From Allium sativum (lineage: Eukaryota; Streptophyta; Magnoliopsida; Asparagales; Amaryllidaceae): 64,000 nucleotides of DNA. The notes under the pieces were generated by a model. It was not told where the DNA came from and made no database searches. It saw nothing but the letters and a program-made list of their open reading frames with translations. The stretch covers positions 93,702,599-93,766,598 of the forward strand of contig CM060911.1 of assembly GCA_030737875.1 (NCBI GenBank), read 5' to 3'. A program made the translations under genes and the position numbers. Shown piece after piece: positions 47,522 to 61,062 of this stretch. Positions within the stretch are counted from its first letter, which is position 1. The number at the start of each line of letters is the position of its first letter.

Positions 47522-48872
47522 TTCTTCCCCACTTAAAATAATTTCGTCCTCGAAATTGCTAAGGTAGAGGACGACCCTATCTATTGGAATTCCTAAGATT
47601 TGTTTACCCCTTATTTCTGATTTCAATTGAACCAATTAATATTGACTAAAATATTAATTCCTTCCGACTAACCTAAATTTTCAAAAATTCTGAAGATTTT
47701 CTAACCCTTTAAATTTTCAGAAAATTTCGCCATAACCTCCTTTGTACAGCCCTATCTGTAAAACTCCAACTCGCATCTCTGGGCCTTCTCCAACCAAAAG
47801 AAAATCAAATAGCCAAGCGGCTTACCAAATCGGCTCATAAATCTCCAAACTCATATGAAATATAAACTTGTACCTTTTTGTCGGGCATAACACTATATAC
47901 CTTTCCTCTGTGAACAACTAAGTATATACCATTGTCATCTCAATCAAACTCCAATCGATTCTTGATTCCAAACTTTGAATTTATCAATTCAATTCTATTC
48001 CAGATCATCACTAATCCAATCCAAATTTAATTTAACTTAGTTCAAGTTAAAATTTTAATTTGTTTATTTACCTTTTCCATCTCAACTCATTTAACTTCAT
48101 TAGTTAAATTTAAATTCTAGAATTTTTAAATCCCTGGGTTCATTTCAAATCAAATTTTGAAATAATAACACCAATTCAAAACCTTTGAATTTCAAAACAA
48201 CTTGTTTTATCAAAAAAATTCAAAACAAAATCTTTGGTAGTAATCCGTCACTTTTAAACTCGAAAATCACACTGATGATGTGTACACCATCATCAGAATT
48301 ATTTCCCAGCGATCGAAGTGAGTTCAATACTATATTTCTCTTTCAAATTTGAAAACAATTTCAAAATCTCCCAGGAACTTAAAATTTCCTTATTATAATT
48401 CCAAATCTGATTGAAATTCAGATTTACTTCATCTTATTTGATATACTTTACTTATATGAATTCTGATTAGTTATTTATAACTATTTCACCTTTTTATAAT
48501 CTCTTTCGATTATAGCAACAACCAATACATCTAATATACTATAATGATTCAAATCTTAACCATTTTTTTATATCAAAATATAATTCTGGTAAAATTACTT
48601 CATTCACCCTCTTTCAAAACATACCGTGTCGACTCATCGTATTCGAGCGTTTAGAAACCCTTATCGATATTGTGGTTCCCCACTATCGACCAGAATTCAT
48701 AAGCCACTCAACCAATAAAGCTCCACAATATAAAACAAATTTTTATATCAAATAACAAATACGTTCACTCGTATATATACACTCAACTCAATCTCGGATA
48801 TTACTAATCCCATCTCTACTGAGTTACGACACAGAGCCAAGGTAATACTTAACCTTATGCTCTGATACCAAC
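47522..48872 (-). mobile_element. Interior C-int1, non-coding (1351 bp)
   Basis: In minus sense it starts at the primer-binding site TGGTATCAGAGCAT (48857-48870) and ends with a polypurine module (47522-47556: TTTCGAGGACGAAAT, TTTTAAGTGGGGAAGAA). No ORF above 65 aa of interest and no gag/pol motif. Confidence 0.92.
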
Positions 48873-49715
48873 TGTAATGACCCGAAAATCCGGACCAATT
48901 TGAGCTGACTAAATAACACAAGTCCAACCCCAAATTGCACTGGAAATTCAAGAAATTATTAGAAAGAAGATAGAGGGTGAGGATAGATAAGATAGAACTA
49001 GTAGAGTAGAAGAAGAAGAAGAAGAACATCATCATCAGAGTAACACGAATCTCACAGCGGAACGAAAAAAATATAACATAACTTTTGAAATACAAACAGT
49101 ATATGTATACAATAGCATTTCAGAGTACATCACTTACAACAAAAGCGGAAATAATAATAGCTATAGAATCTTGAAGCCTCCTGCTCCAAGCTCCCCAAGT
49201 GTATCTGTAAAATCCTGAACTACTTGACTGCCCGTACAAATTTAGGCACCCAAGAGTTTAGGTAGAACAAAACAAAGTAAACTCCGGGTCAGTCATGGGA
49301 CTGGTATGAGTAAAACAGTTTAAACAAGTTGAACAAGTAAACGATATCTCATAAGACCACGCCGTATAACGGAACGGGTTTTTCCCTTATGAGAATCCAA
49401 AATATCTTTATATCAAAAACCTTTTGATATTATAATAATGTCTATCAACCACAACTATAATAATCATCTAGCAGAAACGCTTTCATCTCACGTTCTACAT
49501 ATATAGTATACAATCAAAACCCCAAGCACGTATTGGGAAATGGATTTCCAACTATGACAAGGTATGGAACCACCTTACGATCAGTGTACTCTAGGAACGA
49601 TACACTGGAGTTCAACAAGAACATCTTGCAACTCAGCCACACATGACCGACCACTCATTTCGCTTGAGTGTATCGAACGTACATCACCAACGGTTGGGAT
49701 CAGCAACCGTTTCCC

Positions 49716-49716
<1 letters not shown>

Positions 49717-49797
<81 letters not shown>
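49717..49797. repeat. (TA)n microsatellite in LTR C2
   Basis: 81 nt of alternating TA. The corresponding run is 13 nt in C1 (43342-43354) and 11 nt in C3 (56143-56153), so this is a lineage-specific expansion. Confidence 0.95.
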
Positions 49798-49799
<2 letters not shown>

Positions 49800-50427
49800 G
49801 ACAACATTGATAGATTAAAGAAGCAAATGAATATTCTCTAGATAGGTGATTATACACCCTACTTCGGTGCGACCGACTTAGCCATGCTGCCTGCCCGATT
49901 TTTGTCATTTACCAGTTGTTGAGGCCAGAGGCTACTATTACTTATCTTTCCTTGATAGCACAATTAATTTGAATGCCACATTATCAGATCCGTTAATCAT
50001 TAGTTTGATCTGCACAAATAGATTCTGGATATTATGCGAAGGGAATAAATCCGTTGGCCACCATATATATTTGTACAGTCCAACCCATTCGATCATTGGA
50101 AATACTTTGTCAGACATTCGTCCATTTACGTTCGTTCTGGGATTAAACGAAACCGAAGGCACTATTCAGTACATCCATCCTAGTCACTGTTATCTAAGAC
50201 TTATACAACAGCCCTTGCACTTTACTCCGTCTTCAATTTTCTTTGGCATATTCGCAACGCTTATGCCAATACATAGTGGTTCTTTGGATAAGAATCCAAC
50301 CGGTCTCTCCATATTAACAACGTTAAAATGGTAAAACTTCGATAGTCTGTGATTTAACTATCAAATGAAACATGTCGGTGTTCACACAACGATCTTATTT
50401 CCAAATGGAAATATCGATCCAATCATC

Positions 50428-50466
<39 letters not shown>

Positions 50467-52547
50467 TATATATTCATATTCCTAATTTTCTCTGATTAGA
50501 AAATATACGTTATGAACATTGGAAAACATTTCAAATCCTCATTCCCGCATCACTACCATTCCACAACCATTAGTCCCTAACTGTAAACTAGTAAGAGAAC
50601 AATTCTCTAAGTATAAACCCCGAAGGCCGAAACCAACATCAGATCGATACTCTGGAAACCGTTCAACTTGCCTAATCTCTAGTCAGTTTCTAAATTTTTC
50701 TTAACTCTATTTGATTTACTCTATTTCGAATAACTAATATTCGATTAACTCTACTCGTCTATTTACTCTTATTCACTAACTTTATTTGTTTTACAAAGAT
50801 TTCCTTTTAACAACGTTTATTCCTTTATAAAGATTACCTTACCACAGCGTTTATTCACTTAAAATGATTACCTTTCACAGCGTTTATTTACTTATAATGA
50901 TTACCTTTCACAGCGTCTATTCACTTAAAATGATTACCTTTCACAGCGTTTATCTTTTTATAACATCCTATTCCGTTATAAATAATTCCCTTATCAATTC
51001 TATTTATTTTCTAAATAAATATTCCTTTATTCTATTTATTTTCTAAATAAATATTCCTTTATAAAATCCTATCGATTTATAAATAAATAAATTCATTTTC
51101 AATTAAACCTTGGAAATTTCCTTTCTATATTCCAGTATCACTTATGGGGTTTAACGTGTCGTATCACAATGATCAATATCATTCAAACATACAAAATCAA
51201 CAATAGATTTTATAGCATAACATATATCATAATATATGAAAATAGTAAAAATAAATGTTGAGGAATCCCGCCAGATTCCTCCAACCTGTCTCCCTGCATC
51301 CACAGATGTTACACAATATAATATACATCAATTTCATTCCAACATGAAATATACTGATACAGAATCAAATATTGATTGTCGATTTTTATCTATAACTAGA
51401 TCTACGTTTTCAATCAAATCTATTTAACAGTCCAAACAATCAAAATACAGCAATCAAAAAATAAAGTACATTTTATAAAAATATAAACTGAGCAAAGTTA
51501 GTGAGTTTTACTCACATTGGACAATCATCGTTAATAACGATAATTGTCGGTAGATTCTGACAGACAATTTATTTCTGCGACATTCTAGTATCTCAGATTC
51601 CAGTCGTATCAATTTCCAAGCGACGGTTTCCTTGTTAAGGTTCCAACGGTTTTCAGTCGCATCTGATTCAAGCATTAAACCGGCCCAATATCTTCTGTAA
51701 ATCCCACGCCCATTCTTTGAACCAAACCCACTTCCTTCTTTAAACTAAAGTCCACTTCCCCTTCATGTTTCGCTCCTGTACACAACAACTGCTCTTCCGT
51801 ATTTTTCCATCATTCTCTATTATTCTTCATTTTATATTCACTTTCTTCCGTTCAAGAACATCCGCACCAGACATTTTTGCATACGTCCATGCATCAAGGG
51901 ATCATTTCACCAAAATTTAAATGACTTCTTTCCATCCTAGTTGCGTATGTACTCCCTTCTAATACACATTCACATCACATAAGCAATATACTCCCTTCCT
52001 GGCAAATACAAATCACAGTACATGCGTACCCTTCCACTCATGTAAACCATTATACATGCCATTCTCGCAACTCCACTATACAGTCCATCTTTCTTCACCA
52101 AAAACAAGATTCCGATTCCTGGAAACTTCGAACAGAACTCCCTTCCCTTATCCATTTACAGAACCTGCTTCCTTCACTATTCACGTGTTGACCCTTCATA
52201 GACGCCCCTAACTCTCATTATCATTAAGCAACAAAACATTTTGCTTAACCCTTTGTTCTATCACTTGAATACCCTTCCAGCACCATTCACGTGTTGACCC
52301 TTCCTTCATTCTAAATCACACGCCATGCCAAGAATGTTTCCACTTCAACTCATGCACTACAAAAATGTCACACCCCTTCCCGCTCCACTAATGCGCTCAC
52401 GTCCTTGTCACCATCGTTCCTTCACTCTTCACTATATCACGTACATCCTACATCATTACATGCAAACACATGTATTCACTCAAAAGTTTCCACCTTCAAG
52501 GCCCTACATATGCCATTAAGGTATTAGCTTACGGCTAATCCCCATAC

Positions 52548-52970
52548 ATGAACCCACACGTGCTAATATGTCCTCCTGCATGCTTCATAATTTATTTTTC
52601 CAACATCATCGTGTCCCTCTCTGTCCTCCCCGTTTACACCATGAATCCAAAAACTGCCGATGCCATTATCCACCTCTTCAAACTCTCCTCTTCCACCACA
52701 AAGATTCGAACTCGAACCCCGGCATCCTTCCACGACTTCGGCCTCCCAATGTCAGGTTTTACACAAATTTATTTTATTAAATACCCGCAAATTTTCACAA
52801 GGTGTTATTCGTTACGACAAACTCAGATTCGTGCTCGGTTTTCCCTCCGATCATCTCCAGTTCCCCCACAGATTGGCCCTAGCACCACTGCTCGAAAACT
52901 GAGCAACGCGGAAATGGATTTAAAACTATACTGGATCGAAGCCTATCCTCATACGAAGGAGAAATACTAG
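52548..52970 (+). other. 140-codon antisense ORF in LTR C2
   Basis: Counterpart of the ORF in C1 with the same start and stop positions relative to the LTR and several amino-acid changes. Coding unproven. Confidence 0.2.
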
Positions 52971-53950
52971 TTTGGTTAATTTAGGAATTTTGTTTGAATT
53001 TATGTGGATTTTATGAAGTTGTATTTTCTAGTTTTGCTTTGTGGAGGAATAATCGGCGGCTGTAAATTGAGATTTAGGTTTGGGAAATAAGTAAGGGTAT
53101 TATATAGTCAAACCAAAGGTGCAATACTGGTGGACAGAAAAACTTTCACACAAAAGAAGGGACGTGGTGCTTTAGGGACCAAGTCTTGGCCTTGGAAAGG
53201 ATTTGAGATATTTTTGGGAGGCCCGTACGAGTTTTCATTATATTAAAGTTAATGAATATATATATATATATATATATATCTACAAAAACCAACCCTATAT
53301 ATTTAAGTTAGGAATATAGTGTAGTATCCCATTTTATAAAACTCCGTTCACTACGACTTGCTATCAACAGAAATAAGGGTGTTGTTGTGTTGAGCAAGGT
53401 TCCTCAATTCCAGAAATACAATAATACCAGTAGTTGGACTCATATTGTGAAACCCAAAAATGTTGATTACAGGGTGCAAAATTCTTCAAATAAAAAGTTG
53501 CTTGTTTAATTAATTAAAAATTACCATAAAATTCTAAAAATTAAATTATCAATACGCCTCAAAAGAACCTTGTCTAAATTCAAACCCGATCTCTAGTTAT
53601 ATCGAATAAACCGTTATGGTCGATAAACGATTCTATAGCGACTATTTTAAAATTTGATTTGGACATATCTCAAAATCTACAGGATGAAATCCCAATTTTT
53701 CTCTTCCACTAGAAAGATATACTCCACCAGCTCCGTGCGTTTCTTGTTTCACATAAATCCGGTTTAGAACGAATCCTGTACATTCAGTTGAAGTTCGAAT
53801 CACCAAATTACGAACTGCAGCGCCATTTCAAGCTCGATTTTAATTATAATATAATTATACGTTCTAACATCGTCGATTAAATAATATATTACTTGTTTTA
53901 AATAATTAAATAAGTTAATTATTACACCGTCAAATATCCGGGTCATTACA

Positions 53951-55301
53951 TTCTTCCCCACTTAAAATAATTTCGTCCTAGAAATTGCTAAGGTAGAGGA
54001 CGACCCTATCTATTGGAATTCCTAAGATTTGTTTACCCCTTATTTCTGATTTCAACTGAACCAATTAATATTGACTAAAATATTAATTCCTTCCGACTAA
54101 CCTAAATTTTCAAAAATTCTGAAGATTTTCTAACGCTTTAAATTTTCAGAAAATTTCGCCATAACCTCCTTTGTACAGCCCTATCTGTAAAACTCCAACT
54201 CGCATCTCTAGGCCTTCTCCAACCAAAAGAAAATCAAATATCCAAGCGGCTTGCCAAATCGGCTCATAAATCTCCAAACTCATATGAAATATAAACTTGT
54301 ACCTTTTTGTCGGGCATAACACTATATACCTTTCCTCTATGAACAACTAAGTATATACCATTGTCATCTCAATCAAACTCCAATCGATTCTTGATTCCAA
54401 ACTTTGAATTTATCAATTCAATTCTATTCCAGATCATCACTAATCCAATCCAAATTTAATTTAACTTAGTTCAAGTTAAAATTTTAATTTGTTTATTTAC
54501 CTTTTCCATCTCAACTCATTTAACTTCATTAGTTAAATTTAAATTCCAGAATTTTTAAATCCCTAGGTTCATTTCAAATCAAATTTTGAAATAATAACAC
54601 CAATTCAAAACCTTTGAATTTCAAAACAACTTGTTTTATCAAAATAATTCAAAACAAAATCTTTGGTAGTAATCCGTCACTTTGAAACTCGAAAATCACA
54701 CTGATGATGTGTACAACATCATCAGAATTATTTCCCAGCGATCGAAGTGAGTTCAATACTATATTTCTCTTTCAAATTTGAAAACAATTTCAAACTCTCC
54801 CAGGAACTTGAAATTTCCTTATTATAATTCCAAATCTGATTTAAATTCAGATTTACTTCATCTTATTTGACATACTTTACTTATATGAATTCTGATTAGT
54901 TATTTATAACTATTTCACCTTTTTATAATCTCTTTCGATTATAGCAACAACCAATACATCCAATATACTATAATGATTCAAATCTTAACCATTTTTTTAT
55001 ATCAAAATATAATTCCGGTAAAATTACTTCATTCACCCTCTTTCAAAACGAACCGTGTCGACTCATCGTATTCGAGCGTTTAGAAACCCTTATCGATATT
55101 GTGGTGCCCCACTATCGACCAGAATTCATAAGCCACTCAACCAATAAAGCTCCACAATATAAAACAAATTTTTATATCAAATAACAAATACGTTAACTCG
55201 TATATATACACTCAACTCAATCTAGGATATTACTAATCCCATCTCTACTGAGTTACGACACAGAGCCAAGGTAATACTTAACCTTAAGCTCTGATACCAA
55301 C
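53951..55301 (-). mobile_element. Interior C-int2, non-coding (1351 bp)
   Basis: The same length as C-int1 and nearly the same sequence. Primer-binding site TGGTATCAGAGCT at 55287-55299; polypurine module at 53951-53985, where one base of the GGACGAAAT block has changed (CCTAGAAATT on the plus strand). Confidence 0.92.
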
Positions 55302-56783
55302 TGTAATGACCCGAAAATCCGGACCAATTTGAGCTGACTAAATAACACAAGTCCAACCCCAAATTGCACTGGAAATTCAAGAAATTATTAGAAAGAAGAT
55401 AGAGGGTGAGGATAGATAAGACAGAACTAGTAGAGTAGAAGAAGAAGAACATCATCATCATCAGAGTAACACCAATCTCACAGCGGAACGAATAAAATAT
55501 AACATAACTTTTGAAATACAAACAGTATATGTATACAATAGCATTTCAGAGTACTTCACTTACAACAAAAGCGGAAATAATAATAGCTATAGAATCTTGA
55601 AGCCTCCTGCTCCAAGCTCCCCAAGTATATCTGTAAAATCCTGAACTACTTGACTGCCCGTACAAATTTAGGCACCCAAGAGTTTAGGTAGAACAAAACA
55701 AAGTAAACTCCGGGTCAGTCATGGGACTGGTATGAGTAAAACAGTTTAAACAAGTTGAACAAGTAAACGATATCTCATAAGACCACGCCGTATAACGGAA
55801 CGGGTTTTTCCCTTATGAGAATCAAAAATATCTTTATATCAAAAACCTTTTGATTTTATAATAATGTCTATCAACCACAACTATAATAATCATCTAGCAG
55901 AAACGCTTTCATCTCACGTTCTACATATATAGTATACAATCAAAACCCCAAGCACGTATTGAGAAATGGATTTCCAACTATGACAAGGTATGGAACCACC
56001 TTACGATCAGTGTACTCTAGGAACGATACACTGGAGTTCAACAAGAACATCTTGCAACTCAGCCACACATGACAGACCACTCATTTCGCTTGAGTGTATC
56101 GAATGTACATCACCAACGGTTGGGATCAGCAACCGTTTCCCGTATATATATATGGGACAGCATTGATAGATTAAAGAAGCAAATGAATATTCTCTAGATA
56201 GGTGATTATACACCCTACTTCGGTGCGACCGACTTAGCCATGCTGCCTGCCCGATTTTTGTCATTTACCAGTTGTTGAGGCCAGGGGCTACGATTACTTA
56301 TCTTTCCTTGATAGCACAATTAATTTGAATGCCACATTATCAGATCCGTTAATCATTTGTTTGATCTGCACAAATAGATTCTGGATATTATGCGAAGGGA
56401 ATAAATCCGTTGGCCACCATATATATTTGTACAGTCCAACCCATTAGATCATTGGAAATACTTTGTCAGACATTCGTCCATTTACGTTCGTTCTGGGATT
56501 GAACGAAATCGAAGGCACTATTCAGTACATCCATCCTAGTCGCTGTTATCTAAGACTTATACAACAGCCCTTGCACTTTACTCCGTCTTCAATTTTCTTT
56601 GGCATATTTGCAACGCTTATGCCAATACAGAGTGGTTCTTTGGATAAGAATCCAACCGGTCTCTCCATATTAACAACGTTAAAATGGTAAAACTTCGATA
56701 GTCTGTGATTTAACTATCAAATGAAACATGTCGGTGTTCACATAACGATCTTATTTCCAAATGGAAATATCGATCCAATCATC

Positions 56784-56820
<37 letters not shown>

Positions 56821-58892
56821 TATTCCTAATTTTCTCTGATTAGAAAATATACGTTATTAACATTGGAAAACATTTCAAATCCTCATTCCCGCATCACTAC
56901 CATTCCACAACCATTAGTCCCTAACTGTAAACTAGTAAGAGAACAATTCTCTAAGTATAAACCCCGAAGGCCGAAACCAACATCAGATCGATACTCTGGA
57001 AACCGTTCAACTTGCCTAATCTCTAGTCAGTTTCTAAATTTTGCTTAACTCTATTTGATTTACTCTATTTCGAATAACTATTATTCGATTAACTCTACTC
57101 GTCGATTTACTCTTATTCACTAACTTTATTTGTTTTACAAAGATTTCCTTTTAACAACGTTTATTCCTTTATAAAGATTACCTTACCACAGCGTTAATTC
57201 ACTTAAAATGATTACCTTTCACAGCGTTTATTTACTTATAATGATTACCTTTCACAGCGTCTATTCACTTAAAATGATTACCTTTCACAGCATTTATCTT
57301 TTTATAACATCCTATTCCATTATAAATAATTCCCTTATCAATTCTGTTTATTTTCTAAATAAATATTCCTTTATTCTATTTATTTTCTAAATAAATATTC
57401 CTTTATAAAATCCTATCGATTTTATAAATAAATAAATTCATTTTCAATTAAACCTTGGAAATTTCCTTTCTATATTCCAGTATCACTTATGGGGTTTAAC
57501 GTGTCGTATCACAATGATCAATATCATTCAAACATACAAAATCAAAAACAGATTTTATAGCACAACATATATCACAATATATGAAAACAGTAAAAATAAA
57601 TGTTGAGGAATCCCGCCGGATTCCTCCAACCTGTCTCCCTGCATCCACAGATGTTACACAGTATAATATACATCAATTTCATTCCAACATGAAATATACT
57701 GATACAGAATCAAATATTGATTGTCGGTTTTTATCTATAACTAGATCTACGTTTTCAATCAAATCTATTTAACAGTCCAAACAATCAATACACAACAATC
57801 AAAAAATAAAGTACAGTTTATAAAAATATAAACTGAGCAAAGTTAGTGAGTTTTACTCACATTGGACGATCATCATTAATAACGATAATTGTCGGTAGAT
57901 TCTGACAGACAATTTATTTCTGCGACATTCTAGTATCTCAGAATCCAGTCGTATCAATTTCCAAGCGACGGTCTCCTTGTTAAGGTTCCAATGGTTTTCA
58001 GTCGCGTCTGATTCAAGCATTAAACCGGCTCAATATCTTCTGTAAAGCCCACGCCCATTCTTTGAACCAAACCCACTTCCTTCTTTAAACTAAAGTCCAC
58101 TTCCCCTTCATGTTTCGCTCATGTACACAACAACTGCTCTTCCGTATTTTTCCATCATTCTCTATTATTCTTCATTTTATATTCACTTTCTTCCGTTCAA
58201 GAACATCCGCACCAGACATTTTTGCATGCGTCCATGCATCAAGGGATCATTTCACCAAAATTTAAATGACTTCTTTCCATCCTAGTTGCGTATGTACTCC
58301 CTTCTAATACACATTCACATCACATAAGCAATATATTCCCTTCCTGGCAAATACAAATCACAATACATGCATACCCTTCCACTCATGTAAACCATTATAC
58401 ATGCCATTCTCGCAACTCCACTATACAGTCCATCTTTCTTCACCAAAAACAAGATTCCGATTCCTGGAAACTTCGAATAGAACTCCCTTCCCTTATCCAT
58501 TTACAAAACCTGCTTCCTTCACTATTCACGTGTTGACCCTTCATAGACGCCCCTAACTCTCATTATCATTAAGCAACAAAACATTTTTCTTAACCCTTTG
58601 TTCTGTCACTTGAATACCCTTCCAGCACCATTCACGTGTTGACCCTTCCTTCATTCTAAATCACACGCCCTGCCAAGAACGTTTCCACTTCAACTCATGC
58701 ACTACAAAAATGTCACACCCCTTCCCGCTCCACTAATGCACTCACGTCCTTGTCACCATCGTTCCTTCACTCCTCATTATATCACGTACATCCTACATCA
58801 TTACATGCAAACACATGTATTCACTCAAAAGTTTCCACCTTCAAGGCCCTGCATACGCCATTATAAAATTAGCTTACGGCTAATCTCCATAC

Positions 58893-59315
58893 ATGAACCC
58901 ACACGTGCTAATATGTCCTCCTGCATGCTTCATAATTTATTTTTCCAACATCATCGTGTCCCTCTCTGTCCTCCTCGTTTACACCATGAATCCAAAAACT
59001 GCCAATGCCATTATCCACCTCTTCAAACTCTCCTCCTCCACCACAAAGATTCGAACTCGAACCCCGGCATCCTTCCGCGACTTCGGCCTCCCAATGTCAG
59101 GTGCTACACAAATTTATTTTATTAAATACCCACAAATTTTCACAAGGTGTTATTCGTTACGACAAACTCAGATTCGTGCTCGGTTTTCCCTTCGATCATC
59201 TAAAGTTCCCCCACAGATTGGCCCTAGCACCACTGCTCGAAAACTGAGCATCGCGGAAATGGATTTAAAACTATACTGGATCGAAGCCTATCCTCATACG
59301 AAGGAGAAATACTAG
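58893..59315 (+). other. 140-codon antisense ORF in LTR C3
   Basis: Third copy of the antisense ORF, again uninterrupted with the same ends. Coding unproven. Confidence 0.2.
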
Positions 59316-59597
59316 TTTGGTTAATTTAGGAATTTTGTTTGAATTTATGTGGATTTTATGAAGTTGGATTTTCTCGTTTTGCTTTGTGAAGGAATAATCG
59401 GCGGCTGTAAATTGAGATTTAGGTTTGGGAAATAAGTAAGGGTATTATATAGTCAAACCAAAGGTGCAATACTGGTGGACAGAAAAACGTTCACACAAAA
59501 GAAGGGACGTGGTGCTTTAGGGACCAAGTCTTGGCCTTGGAAAGGATTTGAGATATTTTTAGGAGGCCCGTACGAGTTTTCATTATATTAAAGTTAA

Positions 59598-59600
<3 letters not shown>

Positions 59601-59656
<56 letters not shown>
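59601..59656. repeat. (TA)n microsatellite in LTR C3
   Basis: 56 nt of alternating AT at a site that is 18-23 nt long in the other two LTRs. Confidence 0.95.
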
Positions 59657-59658
<2 letters not shown>

Positions 59659-61023
59659 ATCTACAAAAACCAACCCTATATACTTAAGTTAGGAATATAG
59701 TGTAGTATCCCATTTTATAAAACTCCGTTCACTACGACTTGCTATCAACAGAAATAAGGGTATTGTTGTGTTGAGCAAGGTTCCTCGATTCCAGAAATAT
59801 AATAATACCGGTAGTTGGACTCATATTGTGAAACCCAAAAATGTTGATTACAGGGTGCAAAATTCTTCAAATAAAAAGTTGCTTGTTTAATTAATTAAAA
59901 ATTACCATAAAATTCTAAAAATTAAATTATCAATACGCCTCAAAAGAACCTTGTCTAAATTCAAACCCGATCTCTAGTTATATCGAATAAACCGTTATGG
60001 TCGATAAACGATTCTATAGCGACTATTTTAAAATTTGATTTGGACATATCTCAAAATCTACATGATGAAATCCTGATTTTTCTCTTCCACTAGAAAGATA
60101 TACTCCACCAGCTCCGTGCGTTTCTTGTTTCACATAAATCCGATTTAAAACGAATCTTGTACATTCAGTTGAAGTTCGAATCGCCAAATTACGAACTGCA
60201 GCGCCATTTCAAGCCCGATTTTAATTATAATATAATTATACGTTCTAACATCGTCGATTAAATAATATATTACTTTTTTTAAATAAATAAATAAGTTAAT
60301 TATTACACCGTCAAATATCCGGGTCATTATAGCGCGGTAGTTTGAAATTTTGATTTTGAATTTCAAATGAATGCACAGGATTCAAAATAAACCGGATTTT
60401 AGCTAAACCAAAAATATTAGAATCTTTTTGAGAATATCTTTCCAACGAATCCGAGAAATCAAAATTTCATAGTGGGGATAAAAAGTTATGTCTAGTTGAA
60501 AAATTCAGAATAGTCGCTATGAAATTCTGGCTCTTAAAAATAGAAATTTTGCAAACGACCTTGGTTTTCGATGAAACCACTTTTGTTGGATCCGTGATGT
60601 CAAGAAATTGCTAGATTCCAATATTTGTAATTTTCTGAATCAATATGTGAGCGTGGCGAAGTTAAACGTGTTTTGACAGTTTTAGTCAATTTCGATCGAC
60701 TAGAAAATGACCATTTTTCAGATTGTCTCAGAATTTGACGAAATTGGTTTTGTTAGGGCCGTATCGTCAATACGAAGCTAGAAAATATTTTTCGGGAATT
60801 TTTAGAGTTAGTACATGGCCCTGGTAAATTGAAATGTACGTTTAAAATTCAATATAATGATTTATATTTTAAATCTAACGAAAACTGATCGTAACGATCG
60901 AATTGGCCTACGTGACATATCCCACTGTGTTCGAAATGGAGGTAATTAGCTAGGGACAACAATTGTTGGGTCTCGTTTGGTGTTCGAATGGAAAGTCAAC
61001 CTTTCTGCAAAATAAAATAATTA

Positions 61024-61062
61024 AGTTATATAATTATATAATGCCCCCTTTTTTTATATATA
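61024..61062 (+). promoter_or_regulatory. Candidate LTR B' promoter region
   Basis: TATATAATTATATAA followed by a T/C-rich patch and TTTATATATATCCTC, at the position matching the B1/B2 promoter-like block and upstream of a C-rich leader. Inferred from layout only. Confidence 0.35.

Larger units (their letters stand above)
48873..53950 (-). repeat. LTR C2, middle LTR of the array (5078 bp)
   Basis: It serves as the end of one unit and the start of the next. Longest of the three because of an 81-nt TA run at 49717-49797. It agrees with C3 against C1 at most variable sites checked. A 140-aa antisense ORF lies at 52548-52970. Confidence 0.92.
42514..60331 (-). mobile_element. Element C: tandem LTR-interior-LTR-interior-LTR array
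   Basis: 17,818 bp. LTRs 42514-47521, 48873-53950, 55302-60331; interiors 47522-48872 and 53951-55301, both 1351 bp. LTRs begin TGTAATGACCCG and end CGGGTCATTACA (the last one mutated to CATTATA). The flanks GTGCG (42509-42513) and GCGCG (60332-60336) differ by one transition, so the whole array sits in one target duplication. That fits one insertion later extended by unequal recombination between LTRs. LTR C1 is the odd one out; C2 and C3 share many states, e.g. an ACAAGTTGAAC stretch missing from C1 near 42960. No interior encodes a protein. Confidence 0.9.
55302..60331 (-). repeat. LTR C3 (5030 bp)
   Basis: Last LTR on the plus strand, first in element sense. Its terminal CA is mutated to TA on the plus strand (CATTATA). 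It carries a 56-nt TA run at 59601-59656, against 18 in C1 and about 23 in C2 (53257-53279). A 140-aa antisense ORF lies at 58893-59315. Confidence 0.92.

Noticed and set aside
49564..49908. ORFs coding long Tyr-Ile repeats on both strands (also at 59491-59673)
   Set aside because: They are translations of (TA)n runs, whose length differs in each LTR copy.
42514..60331. A ~6.4-kb satellite or gene-cluster tandem array
   Set aside because: Unit edges are LTR ends with primer-binding site and polypurine tract, and the whole is flanked by a target duplication, so it is a retroelement array.
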